64,000 nucleotides of DNA. Source: Strongylocentrotus purpuratus. Taxonomy: Eukaryota; Echinodermata; Echinoidea; Camarodonta; Strongylocentrotidae. Shown here in pieces: positions 26,301 through 40,200 of the stretch. Where the stretch lies: positions 1,422,001-1,486,000 of the forward strand of contig NW_022145547.1 in assembly GCF_000002235.5 (NCBI RefSeq). The letters run 5' to 3'. Numbering within the stretch: the first letter of the stretch is position 1; each line of letters opens with the position of its first letter. Both the position numbers and the translations under genes were made by a program. The notes beneath the pieces were generated by a model. That model did no database searches. It saw nothing but the letters and a program-made list of their open reading frames with translations, and was not told where the DNA came from.

Positions 26301-29300
26301 GTAACATTCAACAATTACCTGGACATGAGCAGAGCCTCATTTATGTATGTACCCTAAAATGTCACAGAGTAGTGACATTTGGATTGTAACTCAAAACTAT
26401 TATTTTCCTTTACAACAAGAATGTTTTAAGGTAAAATTTTGTTTATTATATATATGCAAAGTAAAAGCCCTCCTTACAATCAAATGTGCCATGAATGAAG
26501 TTGTGGAGACAGTCAAGAGAGCACTACTTTCGCACAGCTGTCTTTTCTCATTCAGTACTAGCGTCTAGCGCGATTGCTATTTAGGGTGATCCTGGTAAGA
26601 GCACACTTAATTTGTAAGTGTGAACTAGGTCTAATACATCTACGCAGATTCTAGGCAGAATAATACTTGTACTTTTAACAGCCAGAGAAAAACAGGCAAA
26701 GTAATGACCTTCAGTTGGTACAGGAAGTAAAAGGTCAAGTCAAGATGCACATTTTTTTCAGAATTTCTTACTTCATTTCGGTAAGAGAATGTGGGTGGCT
26801 AACCCAAAACAAACAATAAATCTTGTTTAATATGACACAATGTTTGAGCTGGGGAAAAATACCATGATAGATAGGTAGTGAAGAGACCCTAAAATAGAGA
26901 AAAGAGTGCAATGTCTTGTGCTACGGAAAAATCGCCATGCTTGTTTTTGCACGTGCCTGTCTGCAATCGGGTCGTAGGCCAACTTCTACAATTTGCACTT
27001 TCTTCCTGCGATCCCTTGAGGGCGCCGTGCACTTTCCTAAAAAATATACTTACCCCTTACCTGCATAAATTTGTGAGGTGAACTCACAAACTCGTGGACG
27101 TCTAGAAAGAATAGAACCATTAAATTAATGGCTCTGAATAGAGTGATCCATCCATATTCTTTTTAAGTAATTATCAAGTTCATATGTATGTATATGTATG
27201 TTTTTATACTGGAAATAAAAGCAAACCAAACCAAGTGCAGGCGCCTTGCAATTGCTACAGCTCTGTATGGCTGACATGTGTACTTTGCCTCCATAGACCA
27301 TCCCGAGTGGGATATGACATTATGAAGTATGATGAAAGACATATATTCTGTATTAAACCATCAAAAGGAACTACGGTATATCAGATTCAGTTCTCATGTT
27401 GCAAGGGAAGTTCTACAACAAGTGTTTTCTCCTCTATACCGATCCTACATGTTTATCCCTGCTAACAGTATACCTTACCTCTACGGGGGACCATGCATTC
27501 CCCCAAATGCACAAAAATAACCTTTCATATATCTTTCACCGTAAAATCTAAACATTTAAGTTGTTTAGGATTAAAGAGCTTAACAAGTATACATGATTTC
27601 AAATCAAGGCAGCAACAGGAACAGCAACTTGTCAAGAGGCCCTCGCTAGCGCTCGGGTTCTCTGACTCGCTTCGCTCGCCAGAATTTACGGACTCCAACA
27701 ACGCGAGGGCCATTGACAAGAGGCTCGCTCACGCTCGGTTTCTCTGACTCGCTTTGCTCGCCAGAATTTACGGACTCCAACAACGCGAGGGTCATCGACA
27801 AGAGGCTAGAAAATAGCCAGTTATTTGGCAAATCCGAGCTAATGAAGACAGGCCTTCTGTCTATAGATCAGCTCCTACTAGTGGTCTCACAACATCGAGT
27901 TAGCCTTCCAACTTAGATGATATTTATAGGGGCATTTACACTGTATTCCAAACACGCCAAAAAATGCCAAACCAGAGCCTGACCGCGATGTTACCAAGGG
28001 CAACTACGCTTTACCGGCAGAAATGCCAAACCCGAAACATTCCAAAACGAAGTGTGATCTTTTGGCGTGTTTTGGCGTGTTTGGCAAGTATAAACGCTCG
28101 CAGTTGTAACATCGCGATGTTAGGTCACTAGACTTTAGGAGCGGGGCTAGATGTCGTCCTTGAAGAAAATGATAGAACGATAAATACAAAGAATAACAAA
28201 AGAGAACGTGATAGAAGGAAGAAACAAAGAATAACATAAGGAAAGACAGAAAGAGAAAGTGATAGAAGGAAGAAACAAAGAATAACATAAGGAAAGACAG
28301 AAAGAGAAAGTGATAGAAGGAAGAAACAAAGAATAACATAAGGAAAGACAGAAAGAAAAAGTGATAGAAGGAAGAAACAAAGAATAACATAAGGAAAGAC
28401 AGAAAGAGAAGGTGATAGAAGGAAGAAATAAAGAATAACATAAGGAAAGACAGTAAGAGAAAGTGATAGAAGGAAGAAACAAAGAATAATATAAGGAAAG
28501 ACAGAAAGAGAAAGTGATAGAAGGAAGAAACAAAGAATAACATAAGGAAAGACAGAAAGAGAAAGTGATAGAAGGAAGAAAAAAAGAATAACATAAGGAA
28601 AGACAGAAAGAGAAAGTGATAGAAGGAAGAAATAAAGAATAACATAAGGAAAGACAGTAAGAGAAAGTGATAGAAGGAAGAAACAAAGAATAATATAAGG
28701 AAAGACAGAAAGAGAAAGTGATAGAATGAAGAAATAAAGAATAACATAAGGAAAGAGAAAGTGATAGAATGATAAAAAAAAAAAAAAAATAACATAAGAG
28801 AAGGTGATAGAAGGAAGAAACAAAGAATAACATAAGGAAAGACAGAAAGAGAAAGTGATAGAAGGAAGAAACAAAGAATAACATAAGGAAAGACAGAAAG
28901 AAAAAGTGATAGAAGGAAGAAACAAAGAATAACATAAGGAAAGACAGAAAGAGAAGGTGATAGAAGTAAGAAATAAAGAATAACATACGGAAAGACAGTA
29001 AGAGAAAGGGATAGAAGGAAGAAACAAAGAATAATATAAGGAAAGACAGAAAGAGAAAGTGATAGAAGGAAGAAACAAAGAATAACATAAGGAAAGACAG
29101 AAAGAGAAAGTGATAGAAGGAAGAAACTAAGAATAACATAAGGAAAGAAAGAAAGAGAAAGTGATAGAAGGAAGAAACAAAGAATAATACAAGAGAAGGT
29201 GATAGAAAGTAAAAACAAAGAATATCATAAAAGAAGGTAAAAGAAGGAAGAAACAAAGAATAACATAAGGAAAGACAGAAAGAGAAGGGGATAGAAGGAA

Positions 29301-32300
29301 GAAACAAAGAATAACATAAGGAAAGACAGAAAGAGAAAGTGATAAAAGAAAGAAATAAAGAATAACATAAGGAAAGACAGAAAGAGAAGGTGATAGAAGG
29401 AAGAAACAAAGAATAACATAAGGAAAGACAGAAAGAGAAAGTGATAAAAGAAAGAAATAAAGAATAACATAAGGAAAGACAGAAAGAGAAAGTGATAGAA
29501 TGAAGATATAAAGAATAACATAAAGAAAGAGAAAGTGATAGAATGATTAAAAAAAAGAATAACTTAAGAGAAGGTGATAGAAGGAAGAAACAAAGAATAA
29601 CATATGGAAAGACAGAAAGAAAAAAGAAAAAGAATATAATGATAGTAATAATAGTTTTTGCATCGGAGTGCCGCGCATGCGCATTATCAACTGAAACACG
29701 CCAAAACATCACTGAGCTTTTCAGTCGGTGATGTTTCTGCACAAGTGTAAACGGGTGCGCGAAACATCGCGATTTTAGGAAAAGAGGTATTTGACAGTAT
29801 AAATGCGCCTTATGATTTAATGATCAGAGCGTAAAAAACATTTCCCAGAATAACGATGCCCACAGGTAAACTAGAAAATTCCCCTAGAATCTTTTACGAA
29901 CGATGTTAACAAAAGCGACACGGACAGGAAAGTGCAATTGCATGCCACTAAAAGAAACTTTTACGACTGTTGGTCAGTACCCTATTCCTGAAAATAAAAT
30001 ATATTACCTCAACAAAAGTCAGAAATTTGAACTGGCATCTAAATCAAAATCAGAAAAACACCCACCAAATTCTCTAGTCACTAAATTTTACTAAAGATAT
30101 GCATTGATTTACATGGTATGCTGTTGCTTATCTAGGTTACCTATTTGGTGGTATGGTTTGGCGCAAATTCTACGAAAAACACCAAACTTAGCCCATATGT
30201 TGGTCAACTCCAAAATCTGAGCCCCATGAGCTTGAATTCGTTTGTATTTTCAAATGAAAAAAGGGCTAGAATAATTAAATTTTCTCTTATTATGGGGATA
30301 ACAGGTCTTGAAAATCTAACTCTGATGCTGTTTCACAGAAATTTTATTTAAAGTTCAATCCAACCCTTGTAATGAGTTGATTTGTATAAACGCAGGAAAA
30401 TGAGATAAACAGAATGGCGAAAGTTGGAAATAAATCGGACCCACAATAGTAAGTTATGAATGTTTGAAATATGAGATCACCGAGTCGATGCGAATCTCAA
30501 ATTGGCATTTTGGTCAGTGGATTGTGACATAGGACGCAAATCCTGTTTGAACACAAATATCATAAATTTCTCCTAAGTGTCTTATCCCTTGGGGCACTTC
30601 TCAAAATATATGGATAGCATATCATTGTAGGTCCTATAAACAGAATAGACCCTCCTAAGTTAAACATTTTTTAACTAGATGGAACTTTGACTGCGCGCAG
30701 TCGAAAATGATGCCTCCGCCATAGAGCGATTTCACAAACCAAAACAGAAGCAATTTTTCAAATTCAAGTTGAATTGTAATCCATTAACAGGTTCTCAGAA
30801 CATCGTGATTACAAGCTACTTTTCATAAACATGTATGACTTTTTTATCTTTGACCTCATGACCATAAAATCTAATCAGTTCATTGGCTTTGCAAGATACA
30901 TACATGTCTTGAGTTTAATTGTAATCCATCCATCGGTTCTAATAATAATTATGTGATCACAAGCTATTTTTGCATATATAATTAGCCCAATGACCTTTGA
31001 CCTTTGACCTTTGACCTCGTGACCCCAAAATCTTATCAATTCATTTGCTCAGCAAGATACATGCATGTCCTGAGTTTGATGATAATCTGTCCATCGGTTC
31101 TAATGATGTGATCAAGAGCTATTTATGCACACATAATGAGCCCTGTCAACTTTGACCTTGTGACCCCAAAATCTAATCAATTCATCGGCTCTGCAAGATA
31201 CATACATGACCTAAGTTTGACAGGAATCCATCAATCGGTTCTTGAGATAACGCGATCACAAGCTATTTTTGCATACATAATGAGCAATGTGACCTTTGAC
31301 CTCTTGACCCCAAAATCTACTCAATTCGTTAGCTCTGCAAGATACATACATGACTTAAGTTTGGCAGGAATCCATCAATCGGTTCTTGAGATAACGTGAT
31401 CACGAGAACAGGACGGAGGGACGGACGGACAACCCGAAAACATAATGCCTCCAGTTACTTCGTAACGGAGGCATACAAATTGAAACTTTAGTCATTTTGT
31501 GTGTTGGAACAAATAGGAAAGTAGTCTGGCACTCCGTCACAGTGACATTACCGATTCAGTCCATTCGAAGTGCCCATACACATAGTAAATTACTACTCAT
31601 AAAAAAAAATTATGATTTTCTTATTTTTAGTCAGATTTAACTAAAACTTTCATCAGTCAGCTTCTCAGATTTGTCTGCGTACTTTTAGAGTAGTTGTCTA
31701 TTAAGGTTGGATTTCCCTTAAAAGGTAAAGACCAGTTTTGGAAACACCCCCTCTCAAAAAAATGAAATGGAAGCTCTTATTAACAATCATGGGAAAGAAT
31801 ATGTTTTTGACTAATACGTGATGATGCAAATTGTGCCGGGAAACTGCCTACTAATTGATATATTTGGTAAATTATTATATCTATTTGGACCTGATAGATA
31901 TTGCGCACGTGTCGCGTAGTCCCATATACATCTTTCTGTATACAGTGCTTGTAACTTTACCAAGACTGGGCCAAATTTCTTATCATTTTTTTTTATTCCA
32001 GAACCTTGCAGTACACACCAATACTTATATACTAGATGATTAACCTTTTCTGATCGATTCAACAATGTTTCTTTCACAATGCAATCGCTGGACCAGAACT
32101 GGTCTTTAACTTTAAAGAATTTTGAATGAAGTCGCCCCCTTTTTCATATAGTCTGCAGGTGGTGGGAGAGAACATGTAGGTCGAGTTCAATCCCCCATTC
32201 TTCTTACGGAGGCAGGAGTGTATTTATTCAAGATGAGGAGCCATGAGAGTGATCATTCACAACAGGGGAGATTGATTGAGAACATTGAAGGTGCATTCAT

Positions 32301-35300
32301 CTTTTGGAGAGAGCCTAAGAAAAAACATCCTAGATGCACAATAACAAAAAAGGAGGAGGAGACATCTTGCAACAGTTTGCAACTTCACCAGGGTATTGAA
32401 TATGTTCCGTTTGTCAACGAGAATAAGAATGGACTATTGGAGTGATAATAACAAAAGTAATAATAAAAATTAAATGATTATACAAATATACACTGTCTTG
32501 AGAGGTTCTGGTTAAAACTATGCGCAAGAGGTGACTCCAATAGTACTATTGGAGTCACTGAGGCCCAAAGTTTAAACCAGTACCCCGAAAAGAAGGCATG
32601 GTACCGTAATTAATAATTTTATTTTTTTTCTAAAGTTTTGATTTATGCCCCTCCACCTGGCGCTATGCCTGGCAATGTCTCCCAGCTCAGTAATCAGTGT
32701 GTTGACTCACCACTTGGAATCTAGAACAACACTCAAATTTGTCTGTCATCTTGGTTTGAAAGTAATCTTTCTGATAGATTTCAATATGTAGTTTATAATA
32801 ATAATTCCTCCAAATTTTCTTCTATTACACGGCATACCACAAGGTTCTATCCTAGGTTCTCTACTGTTTTTCAAGTCGGCAAAAAAAAAAGAAGAAGAGG
32901 GGTGCGGTTAAAACACGAGGGCGGTTTATACAACGTTAATTACGGTATATTTGTTTTATATCCTGCATCCAAAAAAAAATAATAATAATAATTTTTAAAA
33001 ATTGGGGGAAAAATAAATAAATTTAGAATTAAAAAAATTAAATTTTTATCAAAAAAGAATTAAAAATATAAGAAAGAAACTAAATTAAGAAATTTGAAGA
33101 AAAAAAAATTAAATAAAAAAAAAAAAAAAAAAAGGAATTTCAACCCCCAAATAGTACTCCCAAATAGTACTTTTTCAGAGCACCATAAAATAGTTGAATT
33201 ATTTCTGGTCACGTGACGAGCTCTATACCAATCAAAACCAATAAATTTTTGATGCAGGGTATAAAATAAAATAATAAAAATATCCCAATACATACAATAA
33301 TAATAAATAAAATCATAATAAATAATCATAATTTAAGAGTGCATATTACAGTACTCTTATTTCTTTAATGTGGTCCCTATCAAGAAATTTACTTACTGCT
33401 GAAAAGTGAGCTGCAGTTCCTGGGTGGCTTGAGAAATACAGCCCTACTCCAAACTCTCCATACGTCAAATCTGGATAAAAGAAAGTAACCAAATTATGAG
33501 AGAGAATCTCATGAATGAAAGGAAACCGTATCATACCTCAAGCTTTCTAAAAAGACAAATAAAATATGAGAAGGATACAATTTAAGCCAACTTCACAAAT
33601 ATTTGCAACTTGTTGTTGTTGTTTTGGTTTATAGGCGTTTATCATTCAGGAGTGAATATTTACGCCTCTTCTGTTAGGATTTTTTTCCTTTAAAATTAGA
33701 TTTACTTTACACACTATATACTATTTTATATAGCAAAACAACTTTGTGAGAGAAAAAAACATACATTTTCAGTTCATAGGCCTACAGGATTTGAAAATGT
33801 TGCAATCTTTTTTTCTGAAGTTGACAGATTCCTAAAATTAATGTGCAACTCTTACAAGGATATAGCTTAGAACTCAAAGACAAACTGAAGAAGATTCTAA
33901 TTGAATTGTCGGCTGAGGTCAGTGGTGGGTTGGACACAATCCACAAAACACTGTGACACATAGGAATGTTGGGGGGGGGGGGGGGGGACGTGGTAAACAT
34001 TTTGGAACCCCTGTCTGCATTTTGGAAAACCTGACAGTTGCTTTTATCCTAGTCTCCAAATTTGAAGGCATGAAAGCTTCCTGTATATGCTTGTTTGGAA
34101 TGTTTTGGCTGCCTTGTTGAAGTAGTACCCCCAACCACCCCCTTAGGCCTCATCAATATAATAATAATAATAATAATAATGATGTTGTACAAGATTTCAG
34201 ATCATTTCAGATCATGTGTACTTCAAGTGATCTTTGACCTACGTGTATAATGAGCTCATGCCTCGTATGGTATTGATGTGACAAATACGTATTTACAAGA
34301 ATCCATTTTATTTTATTTGGAAGGTAAGAAAGAAATTCTGGAGGGAGTTGGGAAGGATTACTATCGATGAGTGGAAAGAATAATGATGAAATGGATAAAT
34401 TGATGTATGAGCTCCACCATACTCCCAAGATATAAATTTGTCATTTATATTGAACAGATGACAGAAATGACCATGATCCTTATTTGATGCCCAGCCTTTA
34501 CTGTATTTATATGTGCTCCAATACATGAATATAATGCCAATGACAGACAGGAATGTTTAGAGAGAAATAAATATGAACATGAATTTTGTGACTGCTCTTG
34601 ACTGGATGAACTGTTGATGGTAATGAATGTCCGTGCAGGCACAGCTGGGTAAAATAAAAGAGAGCGTGATTGATTGCATGGGGGCACAACATCAAACAAC
34701 AGCACATTCACACTAGAGAATGTATACCACATTTGGATCTAAAAAACATAAATAATCATCAAATGGCCCACACGCTGCTCCCTCCCTTTTCCTCTTGTAT
34801 TGTTTATGTATTGTATGATCTGTCAAAATGTCATTGTATTGTGCTTTTATGATTGGCCTAATAAATAATAATAATAATAAAATAATCATCAATTACCAAA
34901 AGGTGCATACACATGGGAAATGGATACTGTAGGACTTAATAACAATTTTGTATTGATAAATTGGATTTGGGGAGGTCAGCTTAGACCATACATGGTTTAG
35001 CATCTGTTCAGGTATAATGCATGATAATTATAAATCTGGATTTATATCGCGCTTTATATGAAATACCCAATATTTCATCGCTTTACAGGTTATTATTACC
35101 CAGGGCGCGGTCTTATAAAAATTTGATATTAATCGCAACTATGAACATAAGAGATAGGAGACTGCAAACTTGTGATTGATTAAAGGACTTCCTATTGATT
35201 TGGATCAATCGCAACTCTTTATAATACGGGGCCCTGGTTATCACTATCACTCAAGCACAGTGTGCACCATCTCCACTCCCTTGGGAGTATTCCTACCATA

Positions 35301-37160
35301 TGGCCACCATGGGGGCATAAGGTAATTACTACCAAAAACGCTTCCATCAGGTTCCCATTTCTCTCCTGGGTATGGAGTGGCGAATGTAGATTAATGGCTT
35401 GGCAAAGGACATTAGTGCCATGTTGCGGATCGAACCCACAACCTTTGCACTTCCAGTCAAGTGCTCAAACCACTGGACTACCTCACCCCTTACACATGTA
35501 TCAGTTCATACTCATATAAGCCACGCCCAATTTACACAGTTTTTGTTCAATAAAATAGTCACACGGGCATTGAATATAAATTCTTTGATTTTTTTAGCCT
35601 ATGGTTTTCATATAGCTGTATGATCAATTTTGCTTGACTAAATGGGGGGTTTAAAGTATAGTTTACATTGGTAGGGTTAGTAGGTTTGGCTCCAGAAGGC
35701 TGGGTTTTGGGGTGAGCTGGAACATGAAAGGCAATATGAAATACAGAGGTCAAGGGTCAAATCCCTCCCTGAAGCAAGCATGTTTGGCAGAATGAGGTGT
35801 GAGTGACATAGGTATGGGACATTGCCAAGAACACGTCATGATTATTGGAGGCAAGCAAAGAAATGGAGACAGAGGGGAGGTGGGAGAAAGGAGAGGAAAT
35901 GGAGATCAAAGAATATCAAAGAAAAAGATATGCAAGGTGGGATGAGGACAAAAATTTTGTTAAAAGCTGATTCTCGTAATCTTGAAATCATGTGCTATAG
36001 GCCTAAATGTTTTCATCACATAAAGTAGACCAAATACATTCTCAGCAGAAATTTACATAAATTCACATGAGTGTTTCCTGCAGGTACATATAGAAACCAA
36101 AACAATGCAAAGTCTCATCAGAGTGTTTCCATAAATGTCATTCCTCAAATGTGTGATCCCTCTTTAAGCAGGTGTTGTCACTTTTAAATAGAACTTACAT
36201 GTGATAGGAAGTGCCATGACCTAATACAATGGTTTTATGAATCAGCAGGTGAAGACAGTAATCCTCGCCAAGCTAACTTTTAGCAAAAAATTTATAATTG
36301 GCTAGGAGACAGAAGGCTGGACAAAAATTGTAGGAACATGAGGGATATTAACTCTTAACAGTATCATGTCTGTGTGCCACACTGTATTTATCGTGGGATA
36401 GATAAATAACAAAGACTTCAAGATTTACTGTTTCCGCTGCAAGATCAATCTATACCAATGTTACAATGGTTGTCATGGCGCTTATATCAAGACCGGAAAT
36501 GGGATGAGAAGAGCAAGAGATAAATAAAAAGAGAATGAAGATGAGGGAGGAGAAGCTAATTAAAAGGGGGAAAAATAGGGCAATACATGTATCGGTATAT
36601 AGAATAATGAGAACAAGAAGAAGAGACATGAGAAACTGGACATTTCTGATGACAACAATTACACCTACAGAGAAAGACAGGCATCTAATCATTCAAATCA
36701 AATGTACGTGTACCTTTAAAATGACTAGGTAACATTGTCTCAGATTCTGAAACAAAATTTCATGCTGCATTCATAATTATAAACTTTTAGGTCAGTCAGG
36801 AATCCCATGGCTTTTACAAGCCGATCGCCTGTCTGATTATCAAGATATTTATGATTGAAAATCGAAATTTCATTTTTCGTTTTTATAACACTACAGTCTA
36901 TTGGGGATAATGAGTATGTTAAAACCTGTCACACAAAGATTTTTACTTTTTTGAGGCACTTCATGATCATTTTGAAGCGCAAGTTTTATAGGGCTTCAAT
37001 ATTACACCATATATCACTGACACTGATAACACGTAGGGCCATGCATCTCAGATTTAACATTGTTAAACTATGCCTTTAAAGTAGGCAGAGCAAGAGCCAA
37101 AGAGGAGAGCAAGCACAGGATGGACGGGAGAGAGAGACATAGGGGAAAGGGAAGATGGAA

Positions 37161-37204
<44 letters not shown>

Positions 37205-40200
37205 AGGGGGAGGAAGAGGGAGGAGGCTGGAAAGGGACAATGGACATTTTGTCAACAAACTGTCAGCAGTATTCATATTTTTGTGCTGGAAAACATTTCA
37301 TGTTTTTGTGCTGAGAAATATTCATGTTGAGAACCCAGAGTGCAGAGCATGGCTCAGAAACTACTTTCACAGTTCACCAGCAATGCTGCGGTCAGACCTC
37401 CCCCCTTGCTCGCCAGCTAAGTTCAAGCTAGTATCTGGCTTAAAGGTACGATTCAACATTTAACACGACTCAGAACTTCAGAAGTGCATGGCCCAAAGTG
37501 TCACAATCAACAAAACATATTAAATGAAAGTGGTACATTTAATAAAGGGGAAGTCCACCCTGATATTAAGTTGGATTTAATAAAAACAGAAAATGAGAAA
37601 ACAAATTAGTGAAAGTTCAAGCAAAGTCCAATTAAAGACTTATGAATTTTTGAAGTTGTCATCAGTGAAACACAAACTGGCTCGAAATTTTTCTGTATGG
37701 AACTTTTATTTTCTTAGTTATTGATGATAAAATAGATTTGTTTCATACAGGGATGATATAAAAACATATTTGTAATAACCATATTTAAGGTGAATGTATG
37801 ATTGAAAATTTTCATAGGGTTAAATATAGATTTTTGAAGGTTTTAGTACACCGCAAATGGGAATGGACGTCACAAGATACATCACAGAATTTAATATCAA
37901 TAATATGTGATTGATTAGTTGCACCTTTGAAAAAATTCATAACTTCCTTATTTTCATGGGTTTATGCTGAAACTTTCACTGACCTGTTTTTCTCATTTTT
38001 CTGCTTCTATTTTAAACCAATTTGATATTAGGGTGGACTTCACCTTTAAAAAAAAATTTGATGGTTTGTTTTTGTTATTTCTTCACATATGTCCTACCAG
38101 TACATGAGAATGGAGATACAGTCTTTATAATCATTATTCATTCAATCATTGAATATCATTCTAATATCAAACTGAATGTTCCATACAAACATGCTTCACC
38201 AATAATTTGTACCCAACTCAAAACTCTTGTTCAACAAAATAATAAAAGGCGGGGAACATAAACTATAGCTATCTGTTAAAGGTAATACAACGTTTTGGGA
38301 AATTTTGGAAATTGGGTGGATAGTGAATCTTTACTATTTTGATATATTTGGATGCCCCTGTTGATGTATTGTAAGCACTAGAAAATAGAGCCCCTAAAAC
38401 ACTTCTGTTTTTGAGAAAAATTGAATATAAAAATTTACCGGTGCCCCCATAAAAGTTTGATAAACTTTAAATAGCCCCTACGGCCGTACAATGATAGCTG
38501 CGACCATGAAAGTTTCAGAATATGTAGTTGTGATATATCATTTCCAACCGGGAATAGCTAATCGGTCGATTTTAGTCAAGAAACATTGTTTTAAAGCTTC
38601 ATTAATATTTTGACCTTGAGAGGGAGCTATACAACATAAAGAGTTTATTATTTACAATTTCATAACTTTAGAGTCGATTTCGACCGCGACAACGATCACT
38701 GAATATTGTAGGATCGCATATGCTTCCAATTTGTTCATTTGAACCAAATTCATGACACAAACACGAATTGACAATGCTGTGACGTATCTGCAGCTATTAA
38801 AACCAATTTATTAATCAGGGTGGACTTCCTCTTTAATATTTACTAGAGCTGAGAAGGAATATGATTGTCCCACATTTCTTGAATAACTTCTTTCACACAA
38901 ATATATAAAGGTATTGTAAACCCAAAGCATATTCCGGATAATTAGTATTACAACGGTTTAGCAAAGTTGCGGTTATATTATTAGTACAAAATAGTGGTTT
39001 TGACGTGGGAAATTGCAACAAGTTGAGTCTCCTTGAACAAATGCTGCTGTGTATTATGTGGTCACCTTAAAATACAAATTTTGATTGGAAGTTTGAACCA
39101 CAGAAACTTCTCTTTTTTTCTTAAATCAGAAGACAGAAAAGCAAGTGCCTTTGTGCTACATACATTAATGTGATGAACATAATTACTCCTTAGCCACAAT
39201 GAGAAGGAAAAAAATGGTCAAACAGAGGTTTTTATTGTTTTCCTTGTGTTCTGCTTAACAACGGGTTAGAGGCAAAATTAACAAGTTTATGAAAGAAAAG
39301 TACAGTGTGATTGACATGACATATGCAATAAAACATTATGAAAGCCAGGTATGTGGAGAGCAATTATGAATGGGCCAACAAAGTTTAACATGAACAACTT
39401 TATATGACATCGGTCAAAGTCTGACCATTATCTAATCTATGACAGACCTGGGTCTGACCTGTGTCTGACCCAAGTATGACCTAGGTCAAGTCACCGAATG
39501 CGATATTAAACCAAGAGGGCAGGCTTGCATACTGCTCGAGGAACTTTAGCTAATTTCCTATTCAAGGGACTTCACACTTGTCTGAAATTTCAAAGATCTC
39601 TGAGTACTGAACACAGATTATCACCAGCTTTCAGTACTCTTGAAAGCTATCCGAACTGGGGAAAATGGGAATAACCCTGCTATCGGACTTCCAAAATTCA
39701 TCATATAGCTACATTCAAACCAAAGACCACATTTTTGTTTCCCTTGAAATGGTTTTCTCATTGTAACATGTACTTAAGGAACCTGTACATAAAGACCACC
39801 TGTCTGTAAAGACCACTTTTTTGTCTCCCTTGGTGGTCTTTATGGGCAGGTTTCACTGTATATGATAATTGAAATTTTGTAGTCTGAATATTGTATAACG
39901 AAAAGCCTTTTTTGGCATCATTTCAAACAAAAACTTGATAAAAAAAATCAGTGTCCCATTCCAGTCTAAACGTTGTATTGTATGAAAATTGTAAAAATCG
40001 GCAGGGCTGAGAGTGATACTCATAATTGGCAGGCTGTCCTGTTAACAAACCTTGTCAAAAATCAGTTTCTTCATCCAATGTTTCTTTTGAACAATGTTCA
40101 AAACAGTCTTCAAACAACCAAGGGTGCATTCAAGCGATTTTTTGAAGCTAGAATCACAAAACATGAATCATGAATCAAAACGCCGTTAAAAAACACAGTT

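Larger units (their letters stand above)
12473..33396 (-). other. Intron 9 (20.9 kb), repeat-rich
   Basis: The largest intron. It contains GA-rich tracts, a nested family C element with a 166-bp palindrome, TTAA elements of families A, B, D, G and L, and a 51-bp minisatellite within an inverted-repeat element. A tandem TGACC-type element and a reverse-transcriptase remnant also lie here. Between these, for example 19932-24371 apart from the GA tract, and 24795-27634, I see no supportable gene. Confidence 0.7.

Noticed and set aside
28147..29742. Long - strand frame that could be read as a repetitive membrane protein
   Set aside because: It is a 51-bp minisatellite translated in frame, and several frames are open at once.
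31136..31399. + strand frame of 87 codons with internal duplication
   Set aside because: Lies wholly in the 145-bp tandem units of a non-coding inverted-tip element.
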